Positions 1 through 7,069 of a DNA stretch of 56,503 nucleotides are shown here, piece by piece. The stretch is from positions 1 to 56,503 of the forward strand of contig JAMPFQ010000026.1 of the NCBI GenBank assembly GCA_023664345.1, read 5' to 3'. Within the stretch, counting starts at the first letter, position 1. Each line of letters opens with the position of its first letter. Source of the DNA: Lachnospiraceae bacterium. GTDB taxonomy: Bacteria; Bacillota; Clostridia; Lachnospirales; Lachnospiraceae. The translations under genes were made by a program, and so were the position numbers. Under the pieces are notes generated by a model that did not search any database, was not told where the DNA came from, and saw only the letters and a program-made list of their open reading frames with translations.

Positions 1-100
1 TCCCTGGCCATATCCGTGTTTAATTAACAAAATCAAAAAAGCATGTGAATGAGCATCTAATTGTAGTTGGTGCTGATATTTATTCATTTTGGAGGGGTAT

Positions 101-139
101 ATGAGAATAAGGGATAGTCCCATTTTGCGTGAAACATAG
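101..139 (+). CDS. possible 12-residue leader peptide
   Basis: A 12-codon reading frame (MRIRDSPILRET) starts at an ATG four bases after a strong GGAGGGG ribosome binding site and ends at a TAG 13 bases before a terminator hairpin. Nothing is known of its function; it could be a leader peptide or the remnant of a small phage protein. Only the ribosome binding site supports it. Confidence 0.25.
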   Translation: MRIRDSPILRET

Positions 140-152
140 TACTATAACTAAG

Positions 153-187
153 AACTGGGGTTGTCTGATATTTGCCCCAGTTTTTTA
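153..187 (+). terminator. Rho-independent terminator
   Basis: The stem AACTGGGG (153-160) pairs with CCCCAGTT (175-182) and is followed directly by a run of T. It separates upstream phage genes outside the window from the lysis cassette. Confidence 0.7.
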
Positions 188-205
188 TATTGGAAGGAGA
201 TCGTC

Positions 206-496
206 ATGGATAAAGAGGAAAACGTAATGCTTGAAATCTTGGAAAGGCTTACCAAAATCGAAACAAAGATTGACAGCTACAGCGATGCAAAGAAAAAGAC
301 ATATGAGAATGAAAAGGAAATCCTGAAACTGCGGGGGGAGATTGATGTTTTGGAAAAAGAGAACGGCACACAGAACAAGGAGATTGCAGAACTGAAAGAA
401 AAGAACAAGTGGCTGTTCAGGACAACGGCGGGGGCGGTGATCACGGGGCTTGTGGGTATCATCATAGCTTTTGTAAGTGCGGGGGTGGGTATATGA
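206..496 (+). CDS. XhlA-like phage protein, coiled coil plus membrane anchor
   Basis: This 96-residue protein starts at the ATG preceded by AAGGAG at 7 bases; a longer frame from 161 lacks such a site. Residues 1-68 are charged and heptad-like (many E, K, L), fitting a coiled coil. The tail, about residues 72-96, is a Gly/Ile/Val-rich membrane span (AVITGLVGIIIAFVSAGV). This layout and size match XhlA/haemolysin-type proteins found in Gram-positive phage lysis cassettes. It overlaps the next gene by ATGA, indicating translational coupling. Family assignment rests on architecture and position, so the exact role (holin partner) is inferred. Confidence 0.65.
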   Translation: MDKEENVMLEILERLTKIETKIDSYSDAKKKTYENEKEILKLRGEIDVLEKENGTQNKEIAELKEKNKWLFRTTAGAVITGLVGIIIAFVSAGVGI

Positions 497-891
497 GGTA
501 TGCTGCCGTGGCACTGGCGGGGATTGTGGTAGGATTCTTCATGGCACTGCTTTTTTTTCGCATACAGACAGGAAAAAGGTTAAAAAGGCGGATGAGGACG
601 AGGGCAAACGGAGAAAAAGGAAAGCAGGGCGGCGAGAAGATCAGCTTCACGAAAGCGGTCTTATCCCTTGTCCTGCTCACTTACTTTTTCGGCTTGGCTG
701 TGGGCGTGTATGTGGCGCTGAAAGACTATTCACAGTTCGGGATCCTGGCAACGTACATAGCAACGCCCACAACGACAGTTATCGCTTTATACTGCTGGAA
801 GTCAAAGGCTGAAAACATGATAAAGCTGAAAAAGTATTTCCCGGAAGAGACAAGGGACATTCCGGTAGACCTGAACAATATCAGCAGTTAG
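493..891 (+). CDS. small phage membrane protein, lysis cassette
   Basis: A 132-residue protein whose ATG overlaps the previous stop (ATGA at 493-496). It has an N-terminal hydrophobic segment (about residues 4-22), a strongly basic stretch (residues 27-48) and two further hydrophobic segments (about 55-75 and 85-103), so three membrane spans are likely. I do not recognise the family. Its place between an XhlA-like protein and an amidase suggests a holin or holin accessory. The longer frame from 409 overlaps the preceding gene and has no good ribosome binding site, so I rejected that start. Confidence 0.6.
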   Translation: MRYAAVALAGIVVGFFMALLFFRIQTGKRLKRRMRTRANGEKGKQGGEKISFTKAVLSLVLLTYFFGLAVGVYVALKDYSQFGILATYIATPTTTVIALYCWKSKAENMIKLKKYFPEETRDIPVDLNNISS

Positions 892-902
892 GGGGAAAAC
901 AC

Positions 903-1721
903 ATGGAAATCAGAGAGAGTTTCGCAAAGAAGAACCGTTGCTACACGAATGGGATCCGGATAACGGTAAAGGGGCTTATGCTCCATTCCGTGGGCTGTTC
1001 GCAGCCGGATGCGACGGTATTCGTGAAGAACTGGAACAGCCCAACAGTCGGGGTATGCGTCCATGCCGTTGTAGGAACAGACGGAACGGTGTACCAATTG
1101 CTTCCCTGGAATGTGAGAGCATGGCACTGTGGGAGCGGCAGCAGGGGCAGCGGGAACAACACGCATATCGGTGTTGAAATGACGGAACCCGCGACCATCC
1201 AATATACGGGAGGATCCTCTTTCATTGACAAGGATCCGGCAGAAACAAGGAAGTTTGTGCAGGCATCCTATAAGCATGCGGTTGACCTGTTCGCTTACCT
1301 CTGTAGGCTGCATAACCTGGACCCGCTGGCGGACGGGGTGATCATTTCCCATTCCGAGGGGCATAAAAGGGGGATTGCGAGCAACCATGGTGATGTGGAG
1401 CATATCTGGAGCAAGTACGGGCTTTCCATGGAACAGTTCAGAAAGGACGTGACAGCGGCCATGGACGGCGTAAAAATAAATATGCCGTCGCAGGCAGGAA
1501 ACGCCGTAAATGGGGTGGATATGGAGCCGTACACGGTAAGGATAACGGCGGACGTGCTGAACGTGCGGAAAGGGCCGGGAACCGGGTACGGGATTGTCAC
1601 ACAGGTGAAGCGGGGCGGGATATACACGATCATTGCTGAGGAAATGAGCGGCGCTACAAAGTGGGGCAAACTGAAAAGCGGGGCCGGGTATATCAGCCTT
1701 GCCTACACACAGAAATGTTAA
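903..1721 (+). CDS. phage endolysin: N-acetylmuramoyl-L-alanine amidase with SH3 domain
   Basis: This 272-residue protein hydrolyses the bond between muramic acid and the stem peptide. Residues 15-180 form an Amidase_2 (PGRP-like) domain: a zinc-ligand histidine in LMLHSVGCSQP, the core strand THIGVEM, and the closing segment HSEGHKRGIASNHGDVEHIW with the remaining metal and catalytic positions. Residues 206-270 are a bacterial SH3 (SH3_3) cell-wall-binding domain with the signature ADVLNVRKGPGTGYG. There is no signal peptide, as expected for a lysin released through a holin. The linker and SH3 part are nearly identical to those of the next gene. Confidence 0.9.
   Translation: MEIRESFAKKNRCYTNGIRITVKGLMLHSVGCSQPDATVFVKNWNSPTVGVCVHAVVGTDGTVYQLLPWNVRAWHCGSGSRGSGNNTHIGVEMTEPATIQYTGGSSFIDKDPAETRKFVQASYKHAVDLFAYLCRLHNLDPLADGVIISHSEGHKRGIASNHGDVEHIWSKYGLSMEQFRKDVTAAMDGVKINMPSQAGNAVNGVDMEPYTVRITADVLNVRKGPGTGYGIVTQVKRGGIYTIIAEEMSGATKWGKLKSGAGYISLAYTQKC
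1485..1718 (+). repeat. duplicated SH3 module, copy 1
   Basis: About 234 bp encoding the linker and SH3 domain of the amidase recur, offset by 954 bp, in the adjacent lysin. The copies differ at about a dozen scattered bases by eye, so the duplication is recent or kept uniform by gene conversion. Confidence 0.9.
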
Positions 1722-1733
1722 GGGGGCGCAGTC

Positions 1734-2681
1734 ATGGCGGATTATATCGGTGCGCTTGTAAAGCGTTTTGAGAGTGGCACGAAAGGGAGCCTTTCCCTTT
1801 CGTCATGCGGGTATGACTGGGGGCTTAGTTGCGGTTCCTACCAGCTTACATTGCGCTGGGGGAACTGCATAAGTTTCCTGAAAAAGTATTTTCCGGACAA
1901 GGCGGAGGAACTTTATTTCATCAGCAGGAAAGACATAAAGACGGGGAAATGGCCCGGAAGCGAATACTGTTCCAGCCCTGGGAAAGTGACGGAAGTATGG
2001 CGGAAGTGTTACCAGGCAGCGGGTTCGGAAAAGTTTTTTGAGTATGAACATGAGTACATACAGAACAATTACTATGAACAGATTATGAAGAAACTACAGG
2101 GGTATTTCAACCCGAACAACCATTCCAGGGCCATGCAGGAATGCATTTGGAGTTGGGCGGTGCACCGGGGGAGCGCGGGGGCATATGAAGAGTTCAAAAG
2201 CGCCTGTGCGGCAGCAGGCATAAATCCGCAGGCAACAGCGGCGGAAATACTGCTGGATATTCTGTATGATAAGCGGTATTCCGTGGCAGGCACGATCAGG
2301 TATAAAAAGGGGGCGGGAAAGGATTCAGAGCGGGAAGCACTTAGAAGCTACTGCGATGCAAAGCCACTTCCGTATCATGGCACATGTGCAGGCACAGGAG
2401 CCGCAGACGGCATAAAAGTGGCAGAGAGTACAAGCATACCATCGCAGGCAGGAAACGCCGCAAATGGGGTGGATATGGAGCCGTACATGGTAAGGATAAC
2501 GGCGGACGTGCTGAACGTGCGGAAAGGGCCGGGAACCGGGTACGGGATTGCCACACAGGTGAAGCGGGGCGGGATATACACGGTCATTGCCGAGGAAATG
2601 AACGGTGCTACAAAGTGGGGCAAACTGAAAAGCGGGGCAGGGTATATCAGTCTTGCCTATACAGAAAAAAAGATAATGTGA
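1734..2681 (+). CDS. second phage lysin: lysozyme-like domain with SH3 domain
   Basis: A 315-residue protein. Residues 1-215 form an uncharacterised domain beginning IGALVKRFESGTKGSLSLSS, with the conserved-looking CGSYQLTLRWG and the helical WRKCYQAAGSEKFFEYEHEYI. The GSYQ motif after an upstream Glu resembles lysozyme/transglycosylase-like folds of phage tail or lysis proteins, so a peptidoglycan hydrolase is likely but not proven. Residues 240-312 are an SH3_3 domain almost identical to that of the amidase 12 bp upstream. Two lysins sharing a wall-binding module in one cassette suggests that both attack the same envelope. Confidence 0.7.
   Translation: MADYIGALVKRFESGTKGSLSLSSCGYDWGLSCGSYQLTLRWGNCISFLKKYFPDKAEELYFISRKDIKTGKWPGSEYCSSPGKVTEVWRKCYQAAGSEKFFEYEHEYIQNNYYEQIMKKLQGYFNPNNHSRAMQECIWSWAVHRGSAGAYEEFKSACAAAGINPQATAAEILLDILYDKRYSVAGTIRYKKGAGKDSEREALRSYCDAKPLPYHGTCAGTGAADGIKVAESTSIPSQAGNAANGVDMEPYMVRITADVLNVRKGPGTGYGIATQVKRGGIYTVIAEEMNGATKWGKLKSGAGYISLAYTEKKIM
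2439..2672 (+). repeat. duplicated SH3 module, copy 2
   Basis: Partner of 1485-1718. The similarity begins in the linker and stops just before the stop codon, so the unit is a whole binding module. Confidence 0.9.
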
Positions 2682-2718
2682 CCGATTCGAACACATGGAA
2701 AGAAAGAGGAAAAACAAC

Positions 2719-3147
2719 ATGGCAGTATTACATTTTTTACTGAAATATTGGGATAGCGTGGCTCTGGTGACAGCAGTGGCTGGGTTTATCCTGTACCTGA
2801 TAAAGACAGGGCAGACAAAGATTTTAAAGAAGATCGCCATCCGCCTGGTGACGGAAGCGGAGGGGGAGTTGGGGAACGGGACTGGGATTTTCAAGCAGGC
2901 CGCTGTCATCGAATGGCTGTATGATAAGATCCCCGCTGTGCTGAAGATCTTTTTCAGCCAGAGAGACCTTGAAAAGCTGGTGGATACCGTTGTGGAAGAG
3001 GTAAAGAAGAAATGGGAGAGCAACGCGGACATCCAGGAATACATTGAGAGCAAGCAGCTTATGCGGCTGACAGCCCTGGAATGTGGCGTGGGAGAAATCG
3101 ATGTGGCGGTGCAGGAATTGAAGCCCGGAAGCACGGTCAACTTATAA
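2719..3147 (+). CDS. LL-H-type phage holin
   Basis: This 142-residue protein has one N-terminal membrane span (about residues 6-26, WDSVALVTAVAGFILYLIK) followed by an amphipathic, charged body. The layout, with KILKKIAIRLVTEAEGELGNGTG and a conserved Lys/Glu-rich tail, is typical of the LL-H family of phage holins (superfamily 6), which release endolysins. The start at 2719 has AGAGGA eight bases upstream; the frame could begin at 2695 but without a ribosome binding site. It is the last gene of the lysis cassette. Confidence 0.75.
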   Translation: MAVLHFLLKYWDSVALVTAVAGFILYLIKTGQTKILKKIAIRLVTEAEGELGNGTGIFKQAAVIEWLYDKIPAVLKIFFSQRDLEKLVDTVVEEVKKKWESNADIQEYIESKQLMRLTALECGVGEIDVAVQELKPGSTVNL

Positions 3148-3249
3148 TTAGTTTTTTTGCGTGAGTTCCTGTCCTGCCGGGGTGTTCAGCACCTTTATTT
3201 CTGCTTCCGCTACCTTATCGACAAAATCATCAAAGTTGTTTGCTGACAT
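3148..3249 (-). CDS. 33-residue acidic protein divergent to the toxin-antitoxin genes
   Basis: A complete 34-codon frame runs leftwards, starting MSANNFDDFVDK and ending PAGQELTQKN. A GGAGGT ribosome binding site lies 11 bases before the ATG, and a candidate promoter (TTGTAT, 17 bases, CATAAT) lies upstream with an operator-like sequence in its spacer. That operator is the same as those before the toxin-antitoxin genes, so the small gene is probably co-regulated with them. I do not recognise the product. Its stop abuts the holin stop on the other strand. Confidence 0.5.
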   Translation of the reverse strand: MSANNFDDFVDKVAEAEIKVLNTPAGQELTQKN

Positions 3250-3288
3250 CACTGTAATCTACCTCCGCGTGCTTCATCTTATGATGTC

Positions 3289-3317
3289 ATTATGTGCTTA
3301 CGGAAGTATAAATACAA
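3289..3317 (-). promoter_or_regulatory. promoter with operator in spacer, for the 33-residue gene
   Basis: On the minus strand TTGTAT (3317-3312) is followed after 17 bases by CATAAT (3294-3289). The spacer carries ACTTCCGTAAGC, a one-base variant of the operator at 3365 and 3715. Confidence 0.5.
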
Positions 3318-3338
3318 TAGGCAGGATATATAAATATG

Positions 3339-3395
3339 CTTCCGGAAGATTATGCATCTTGTATACTTCCGTAAGTGAAAGGGATATGGTATAAT
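3339..3395 (+). promoter_or_regulatory. operator pair and promoter of the ribbon-helix-helix gene
   Basis: CTTCCGGAAG (3339-3348, perfect palindrome) and ACTTCCGTAAGT (3365-3376, imperfect dyad) precede an extended -10 element TGGTATAAT (3387-3395). The second operator overlaps the -35 position. This is the expected layout for autorepression by a ribbon-helix-helix antitoxin. Confidence 0.55.
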
Positions 3396-3427
3396 GGGAT
3401 GGATAAAAACGCAAGGGAGGAAAATGG

Positions 3428-3679
3428 ATGGCAGAGCAGTCAGCGGAGGGGAAAAAGTGGGCCGTACCTAGGGGGGCGGCGGCAACGGCGGCAAAAAACA
3501 GATACCGTGATAATAAATATGACCGGGCAGAACTGGCAGTACCGAAAGGGTTCAAGGCGCGCATGAAGCAGATAGCACAGGAGCAGGGCTATTCTTCCTA
3601 TAACAGCTATGTGGTGGAAGCCATAAAGGAAAAGTATAAAAGGGATACGGGGGAAGAACTGACTTGGGAAAACGGATAA
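3428..3679 (+). CDS. Arc/CopG-like ribbon-helix-helix repressor (candidate antitoxin)
   Basis: This 83-residue basic protein contains a ribbon-helix-helix fold from about residue 34: the beta strand YDRAELAVPKGF, then helices around KARMKQIAQEQG and NSYVVEAIKEKYKRD. Such proteins bind DNA as dimers through the paired strands and often act as antitoxins that repress their own promoter. The start at 3428 is seven bases after GGGAGG. Four operator-like dyads around this locus are its natural candidate sites. The RelE-like toxin gene follows 86 bp downstream with its own promoter. Confidence 0.75.
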   Translation: MAEQSAEGKKWAVPRGAAATAAKNRYRDNKYDRAELAVPKGFKARMKQIAQEQGYSSYNSYVVEAIKEKYKRDTGEELTWENG

Positions 3680-3704
3680 TTTTTTCGGCAATGGCGAAAA
3701 CAGC

Positions 3705-3733
3705 TTGACACTATACTTCCGTAAGTATATAAC
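3705..3733 (+). promoter_or_regulatory. promoter with operator in spacer, for the RelE-like toxin
   Basis: A consensus-like promoter, TTGACA (3705-3710), 17-base spacer, TATAAC (3728-3733). The spacer contains ACTTCCGTAAGT (3715-3726), identical to the site at 3365. A repressor bound there would block RNA polymerase directly. Confidence 0.7.
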
Positions 3734-3765
3734 AGAATCATAAAACGAAAGGAGGTATGGCGGAT

Positions 3766-4026
3766 ATGGAGATTAGGTATGATAAAGCGGCGGCAAAGTT
3801 CCTGCAGGGGCTTCCGCAGAGATCAAGGGATTCCATAAGGGAAGCCATTAAAGGGCTGACACAGAAGCCGCCCAAAGGCGATATAAAGCCTATGCAGGGG
3901 TACAAAGACGGCAGACACCGTTTAAGGGTAGGGAAATATCGTGTGATCTATCGGTATACAAAGGATGGTGAAGTAGAAATACTGATCATTATGGAGATTG
4001 GGAGCCGCGGGGATATTTATAAATAG
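3766..4026 (+). CDS. RelE/ParE-family toxin
   Basis: This 86-residue protein has the RelE/ParE pattern: an N-terminal strand and helix pair (EIRYDKAAAKFLQGLPQRSR), the central GYKDGRHRLRVGKYRVIYRY with basic residues typical of mRNA interferases, and a C-terminal strand EILIIMEIGSRGDIYK. The ATG at 3766 is nine bases after GGAGGT; an ATG at 3757 directly abuts that site and is less likely. Members usually cleave ribosome-bound mRNA, or poison gyrase in the ParE branch; which applies cannot be told here. It sits between two possible antitoxins. Confidence 0.85.
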   Translation: MEIRYDKAAAKFLQGLPQRSRDSIREAIKGLTQKPPKGDIKPMQGYKDGRHRLRVGKYRVIYRYTKDGEVEILIIMEIGSRGDIYK

Positions 4027-4042
4027 AATGGAGGTAGAGGGC

Positions 4043-4252
4043 ATGACACAGATTGTTCAGGAATCGGTCAGGATGTTGGAAATGCTGCCTGAGAGCGAAC
4101 AGGAACTTGCAAGCCAGCTTATAAAGCGGCTGGTGCTTGCATGGGACCCTGATTTTACAAAGCTGACATCGGAAGAGCGGAAATGGCTGGAAGCAGCAGA
4201 GCAACGGATAGACAGCGGGGAATATGTGAAAGATAGTGATATTGAATGGTAA
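4043..4252 (+). CDS. small acidic antitoxin-like protein
   Basis: A 69-residue helical, acidic protein beginning MTQIVQESVRMLEMLPESEQ. The ATG is eight bases after GGAGG and 16 bp beyond the toxin stop, so the two are co-transcribed. Toxin-first operons with a small acidic downstream partner are known among RelE-type modules; the C-terminal half (SEERKWLEAAEQRIDSGEYV) would be the toxin-binding tail. I cannot name the family. If it is the real antitoxin, the upstream ribbon-helix-helix protein may be only the regulator, giving a three-component module. Confidence 0.6.
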   Translation: MTQIVQESVRMLEMLPESEQELASQLIKRLVLAWDPDFTKLTSEERKWLEAAEQRIDSGEYVKDSDIEW

Positions 4253-4256
4253 TGAA

Positions 4257-4301
4257 AAGGCGGTTGCACAGGCTGGAAAGGCAGGCAGCCGCCTTGTTTT
4301 T
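4257..4301 (+). terminator. Rho-independent terminator of the toxin operon
   Basis: AAGGCGGTTGC (4257-4267) pairs with GCAGCCGCCTT (4285-4295, one G-U pair) and is followed by G and five T. Confidence 0.8.
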
Positions 4302-4347
4302 GGGGTGTGTCCGTTTCGGTCACATACTGTTACTAACTATATAGCAC
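4302..4347. other. right boundary of the phage-like element (attachment-site region)
   Basis: Between the toxin-operon terminator and 4347 lies AT-rich sequence of no coding value. From CCTACGGG at 4347 the reading frame is that of an ABC ATPase, entered in mid-gene. The junction therefore marks where an integrated element ends. The left end and the integrase lie outside the window. Confidence 0.55.
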
Positions 4348-4583
4348 CTACGGGAAATCTGGATTCCCAGAACAGCAATGAGGTGATCGCCCTGCTGAAA
4401 GAGGCGTCCGGAAAATATGAGCAGACCATCATTATGATCACCCACAGCAGGGGAATTGCCCAGACTGCGGACAGGATTCTGGAAGTGTCGGACGGGGTAC
4501 TGACCGATTTCGGACGATATAGTGAGGAAGCAGAAGCGTATCCTGAGATGGGGTTTGACCCGGTTGAAATGGAGGAGGCGTAA
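4347..4583 (+). pseudogene. ABC transporter ATPase, 3' fragment
   Basis: Only the C-terminal part of a MacB/LolD-type ATPase remains. It begins at PTGNLDSQNS, the segment that normally follows the Walker B Asp-Glu (usual DEPTGNLDS), and continues through the H-loop TIIMITHSRGIAQTADRI to EMEEA. Walker A, Q-loop, signature motif and the Walker B acid are missing. An open frame runs back to 4236, but it crosses the toxin operon terminator and has no homology. The permease starts 2 bp downstream, so this was its ATPase before the upstream element inserted. Confidence 0.8.
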
Positions 4584-4585
4584 GC

Positions 4586-7057
4586 ATGGATAAAAAGATG
4601 AAAAGCTACTTAAGCCTGATCCCCATTTCAGCCCGTGTCCGCAGAAACCAGAGTAAACTGATCCTTGTCTGCATCATTCTTGCGGTTTTCCTTGTGACAT
4701 CTATCTTCTCGCTGGCGGAGGCAGGTCTCAGGACAGAGACCGAAAGTTCCGTGGATCAGGCAGGTTTCTGGCATATCAGGGTGAGTGGCATCGATGAGGA
4801 AGAGGCGGAGCGGATCGCCGCCAGTCCTGATGTGGCGGTTTCATCCTGGTACGATGTGCTCAATCTGGATGAAGATTTCCATATGGACAAGGATTATTAT
4901 ATCGGAGGTGCCCGGACGGCGTTGTGCGGCATTGAGAACTCCTTTGTTGAAGATATCATGCACTATTTTTCCGAAGGCGCACGCCTGGAAAATGAGCATG
5001 ATGTGATCCTCACGGAGAATGCCCGGGAACTTCTGGGCGTCAGCGAGGGCGACAGTATCACGCTGAACACTCCCGCCGGAGATCATGTTTTTGTGGTGTC
5101 AGGCTTCCGCATAAGCGGTGACGGGAAATATGTCGGTTCCAACGGAGGGGAGATCAGTGCGCTGCTGGTCAGGGACGGCCAGGTGGGCGCCTTTATGGAT
5201 ATCGGGACTTTCCGCAGAATCTGCAGCGAAAATAACGAAGCGGGCAGTCCACAGTATTACATTCAGTTCGGGAAACGTGTCAATTTAAGAAAAGCCATCG
5301 CAAAGCTGAAGGCGGAGTATGGGATCGCGGACAGTGATACCGCGCTGAATACGATCCTTATGGCGGTCAACGGGATCGCGGATAAAAAGGCTATTCAGAA
5401 TATTTATCCTCTGGTTGCGGCATTGTTTCTGATGATCCTGGCGGCAGGTGTCTTGATGATCTCCAGCAGCATGAACAGCAATGTGGCTCAGAGAATGCAG
5501 TTTTTCGGCATGCTCCGCTGTATCGGGGCAAGTAAGAGTCAGATCATCCATTTTGTGAGGCTGGAGGCGCTGAACTGGTGCAGGATTGCCATACCCATAG
5601 GGAGCGCGTTGGGGATTTTGGCGTCCCTGCTGCTTACTTTCTGCGTGAGAAATATTGTGGGCGGTGAATTATCCAGTATGCCGTATGTGGTAAGTTTCGG
5701 AGGAATTTTGTGCGGCGTTGTGCTGGGAGTGGTCACGGTGCTCCTGGCAGCCCAGGTTCCTGCGAAACGTGCCGCGAAAGCGTCCCCTGTGGCGGCGGTG
5801 TCAGGAAATGCCGAAAAACGGCATTTCTCTAAGCCAACTTGTTGGCTTTGGGATTGTGTGATTCCGCAGAGCGGAATCATGGGGGGAAACGTGGAAACCA
5901 TGCTGGGCATTCACCATGCCATATCGGCGAAGAAGAACCTTTTCCTGATGACCGGTTCCTTTGCGCTCAGCATCATTTTGTTCCTGTGCTTTTCCGTGCT
6001 GATCACGGTGGTGAATTGTCTTGTGCCCCAGAAAGCGTCCGCGCCGGACATTGACATTACCAGCAGGGACATTACCAATTCCATTGACGCTTCCCTGGTG
6101 GACGCGATCGGGGAGATCGAGGGCGTGGCTCATGCCCATGGCAGGAGCCTCTGTACCGACGTCCCGGCGGAATTAAAGCTGCATTCCAAGGGAGAGGGAG
6201 GTGCCCCTGAGATTCTGGCGGGAACCGTTGACCTGATATCCTACGATGCATACCAGCTTGAACTGTTGGTGAAGGACAGCGATCTGCGGAAAGGCAGTGA
6301 TATTGCAAAGATGGATGAGGGCGGCAATTGCGCACTGGCGATCTGGGACAGCGATATGCCTCTGGAGATCGGAGACAGCGTGCTCATCAACGGTGAGGAA
6401 CTGGAGATTGTGGGAATGCTGAAATACAACCCCTATTCCAACAGCGGCGGTTCGGATGGGAAGATCAATATCATCACCCTGGAAGAGACGTTTGTGCGCC
6501 TTACCGGGATTACGGACTATGTGATCGTGGAAGCGCAGTTTGAGAGCCGGTCGATGGGGAGAACGGACGCCGCCGCAGAAGCGATCCGCAGGCTGGCGGA
6601 GGGGTATGATTTCAGGGACAGGCGGGAGGAAGCCACAGGGAGCGTGTTCCTTGCTTTCATGGCGTTTGTCTATGGATTCCTTGCGATCATCGCGTTTATC
6701 GCGCTGCTGAACATTGTGAACAGTATTTCCATGAGCGTGTCCGCCAGGATCAATCAGTACGGCGCCATGCGTGCCATTGGGATGAGTGTGGGGCAGATCA
6801 CGAAAATGATCGCAGCGGAGGCCTTTACTTATGCGGTATTTGGATGTATATTCGGTTGTGGGATCGGTCTGCCGCTGAGCAAGTGGATGTATGATTTCCT
6901 TGTCACCGCTCATTTTTACTACTTCACATGGAGCCTGCCTGTGGGACAGATCGGGGTCATCCTGTTGTTTGTGTTTGCGGCGGCTCTCGTGGCGGTATAT
7001 GCGCCGTCGAAGCGGATCAGGAACATGGTGGTGACGGAGACGATCAATGAGTTGTAA
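4586..7057 (+). CDS. FtsX/MacB-family ABC transporter permease
   Basis: An 823-residue permease with duplicated FtsX units. A first span (about residues 24-44) leads to a large extracellular domain; three spans at about 272-395 include the motif MQFFGMLRCIGASKSQI. After a cytoplasmic linker, a fourth span and second extracellular domain follow, ending with three spans (about 690-810) and QYGAMRAIGMSVGQI. Such proteins export peptides or lipoproteins or transduce mechanical signals with a cytosolic ATPase. Its own ATPase is truncated by the upstream element, so it needs a partner from elsewhere. The inter-repeat linker (about residues 407-432) is encoded by three consecutive perfect hairpins. 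Confidence 0.9.
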   Translation: MDKKMKSYLSLIPISARVRRNQSKLILVCIILAVFLVTSIFSLAEAGLRTETESSVDQAGFWHIRVSGIDEEEAERIAASPDVAVSSWYDVLNLDEDFHMDKDYYIGGARTALCGIENSFVEDIMHYFSEGARLENEHDVILTENARELLGVSEGDSITLNTPAGDHVFVVSGFRISGDGKYVGSNGGEISALLVRDGQVGAFMDIGTFRRICSENNEAGSPQYYIQFGKRVNLRKAIAKLKAEYGIADSDTALNTILMAVNGIADKKAIQNIYPLVAALFLMILAAGVLMISSSMNSNVAQRMQFFGMLRCIGASKSQIIHFVRLEALNWCRIAIPIGSALGILASLLLTFCVRNIVGGELSSMPYVVSFGGILCGVVLGVVTVLLAAQVPAKRAAKASPVAAVSGNAEKRHFSKPTCWLWDCVIPQSGIMGGNVETMLGIHHAISAKKNLFLMTGSFALSIILFLCFSVLITVVNCLVPQKASAPDIDITSRDITNSIDASLVDAIGEIEGVAHAHGRSLCTDVPAELKLHSKGEGGAPEILAGTVDLISYDAYQLELLVKDSDLRKGSDIAKMDEGGNCALAIWDSDMPLEIGDSVLINGEELEIVGMLKYNPYSNSGGSDGKINIITLEETFVRLTGITDYVIVEAQFESRSMGRTDAAAEAIRRLAEGYDFRDRREEATGSVFLAFMAFVYGFLAIIAFIALLNIVNSISMSVSARINQYGAMRAIGMSVGQITKMIAAEAFTYAVFGCIFGCGIGLPLSKWMYDFLVTAHFYYFTWSLPVGQIGVILLFVFAAALVAVYAPSKRIRNMVVTETINEL
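5805..5879. repeat. triple-hairpin insertion inside the permease gene
   Basis: Three perfect hairpins follow one another in 75 bp: GAAATGCCG/CGGCATTTC (5805-5827), AAGCCAAC/GTTGGCTT (5831-5848) and TGATTCCGC/GCGGAATCA (5859-5879). The unit is 25 codons and is read in frame as a Cys/Trp-containing stretch (RHFSKPTCWLWDCVIPQ) unlike the surrounding permease. It falls in the poorly conserved linker between the two FtsX units, as expected of a tolerated palindromic insertion. Confidence 0.75.
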
Positions 7058-7069
7058 CAGGAGAGCCTT

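Noticed and set aside
2325..3140. 271-codon open frame on the minus strand
   Set aside because: It is antisense to the second lysin and the holin, has no ribosome binding site and a Cys/His-rich, non-protein-like composition.
3161..3394. 77-codon plus-strand frame
   Set aside because: It lies over the operator region and antisense to the 33-residue gene, without a ribosome binding site.
4236..4583. 115-codon fusion gene from the toxin operon into the ATPase fragment
   Set aside because: The frame crosses a strong terminator, has no ribosome binding site and the first 37 codons show no homology.
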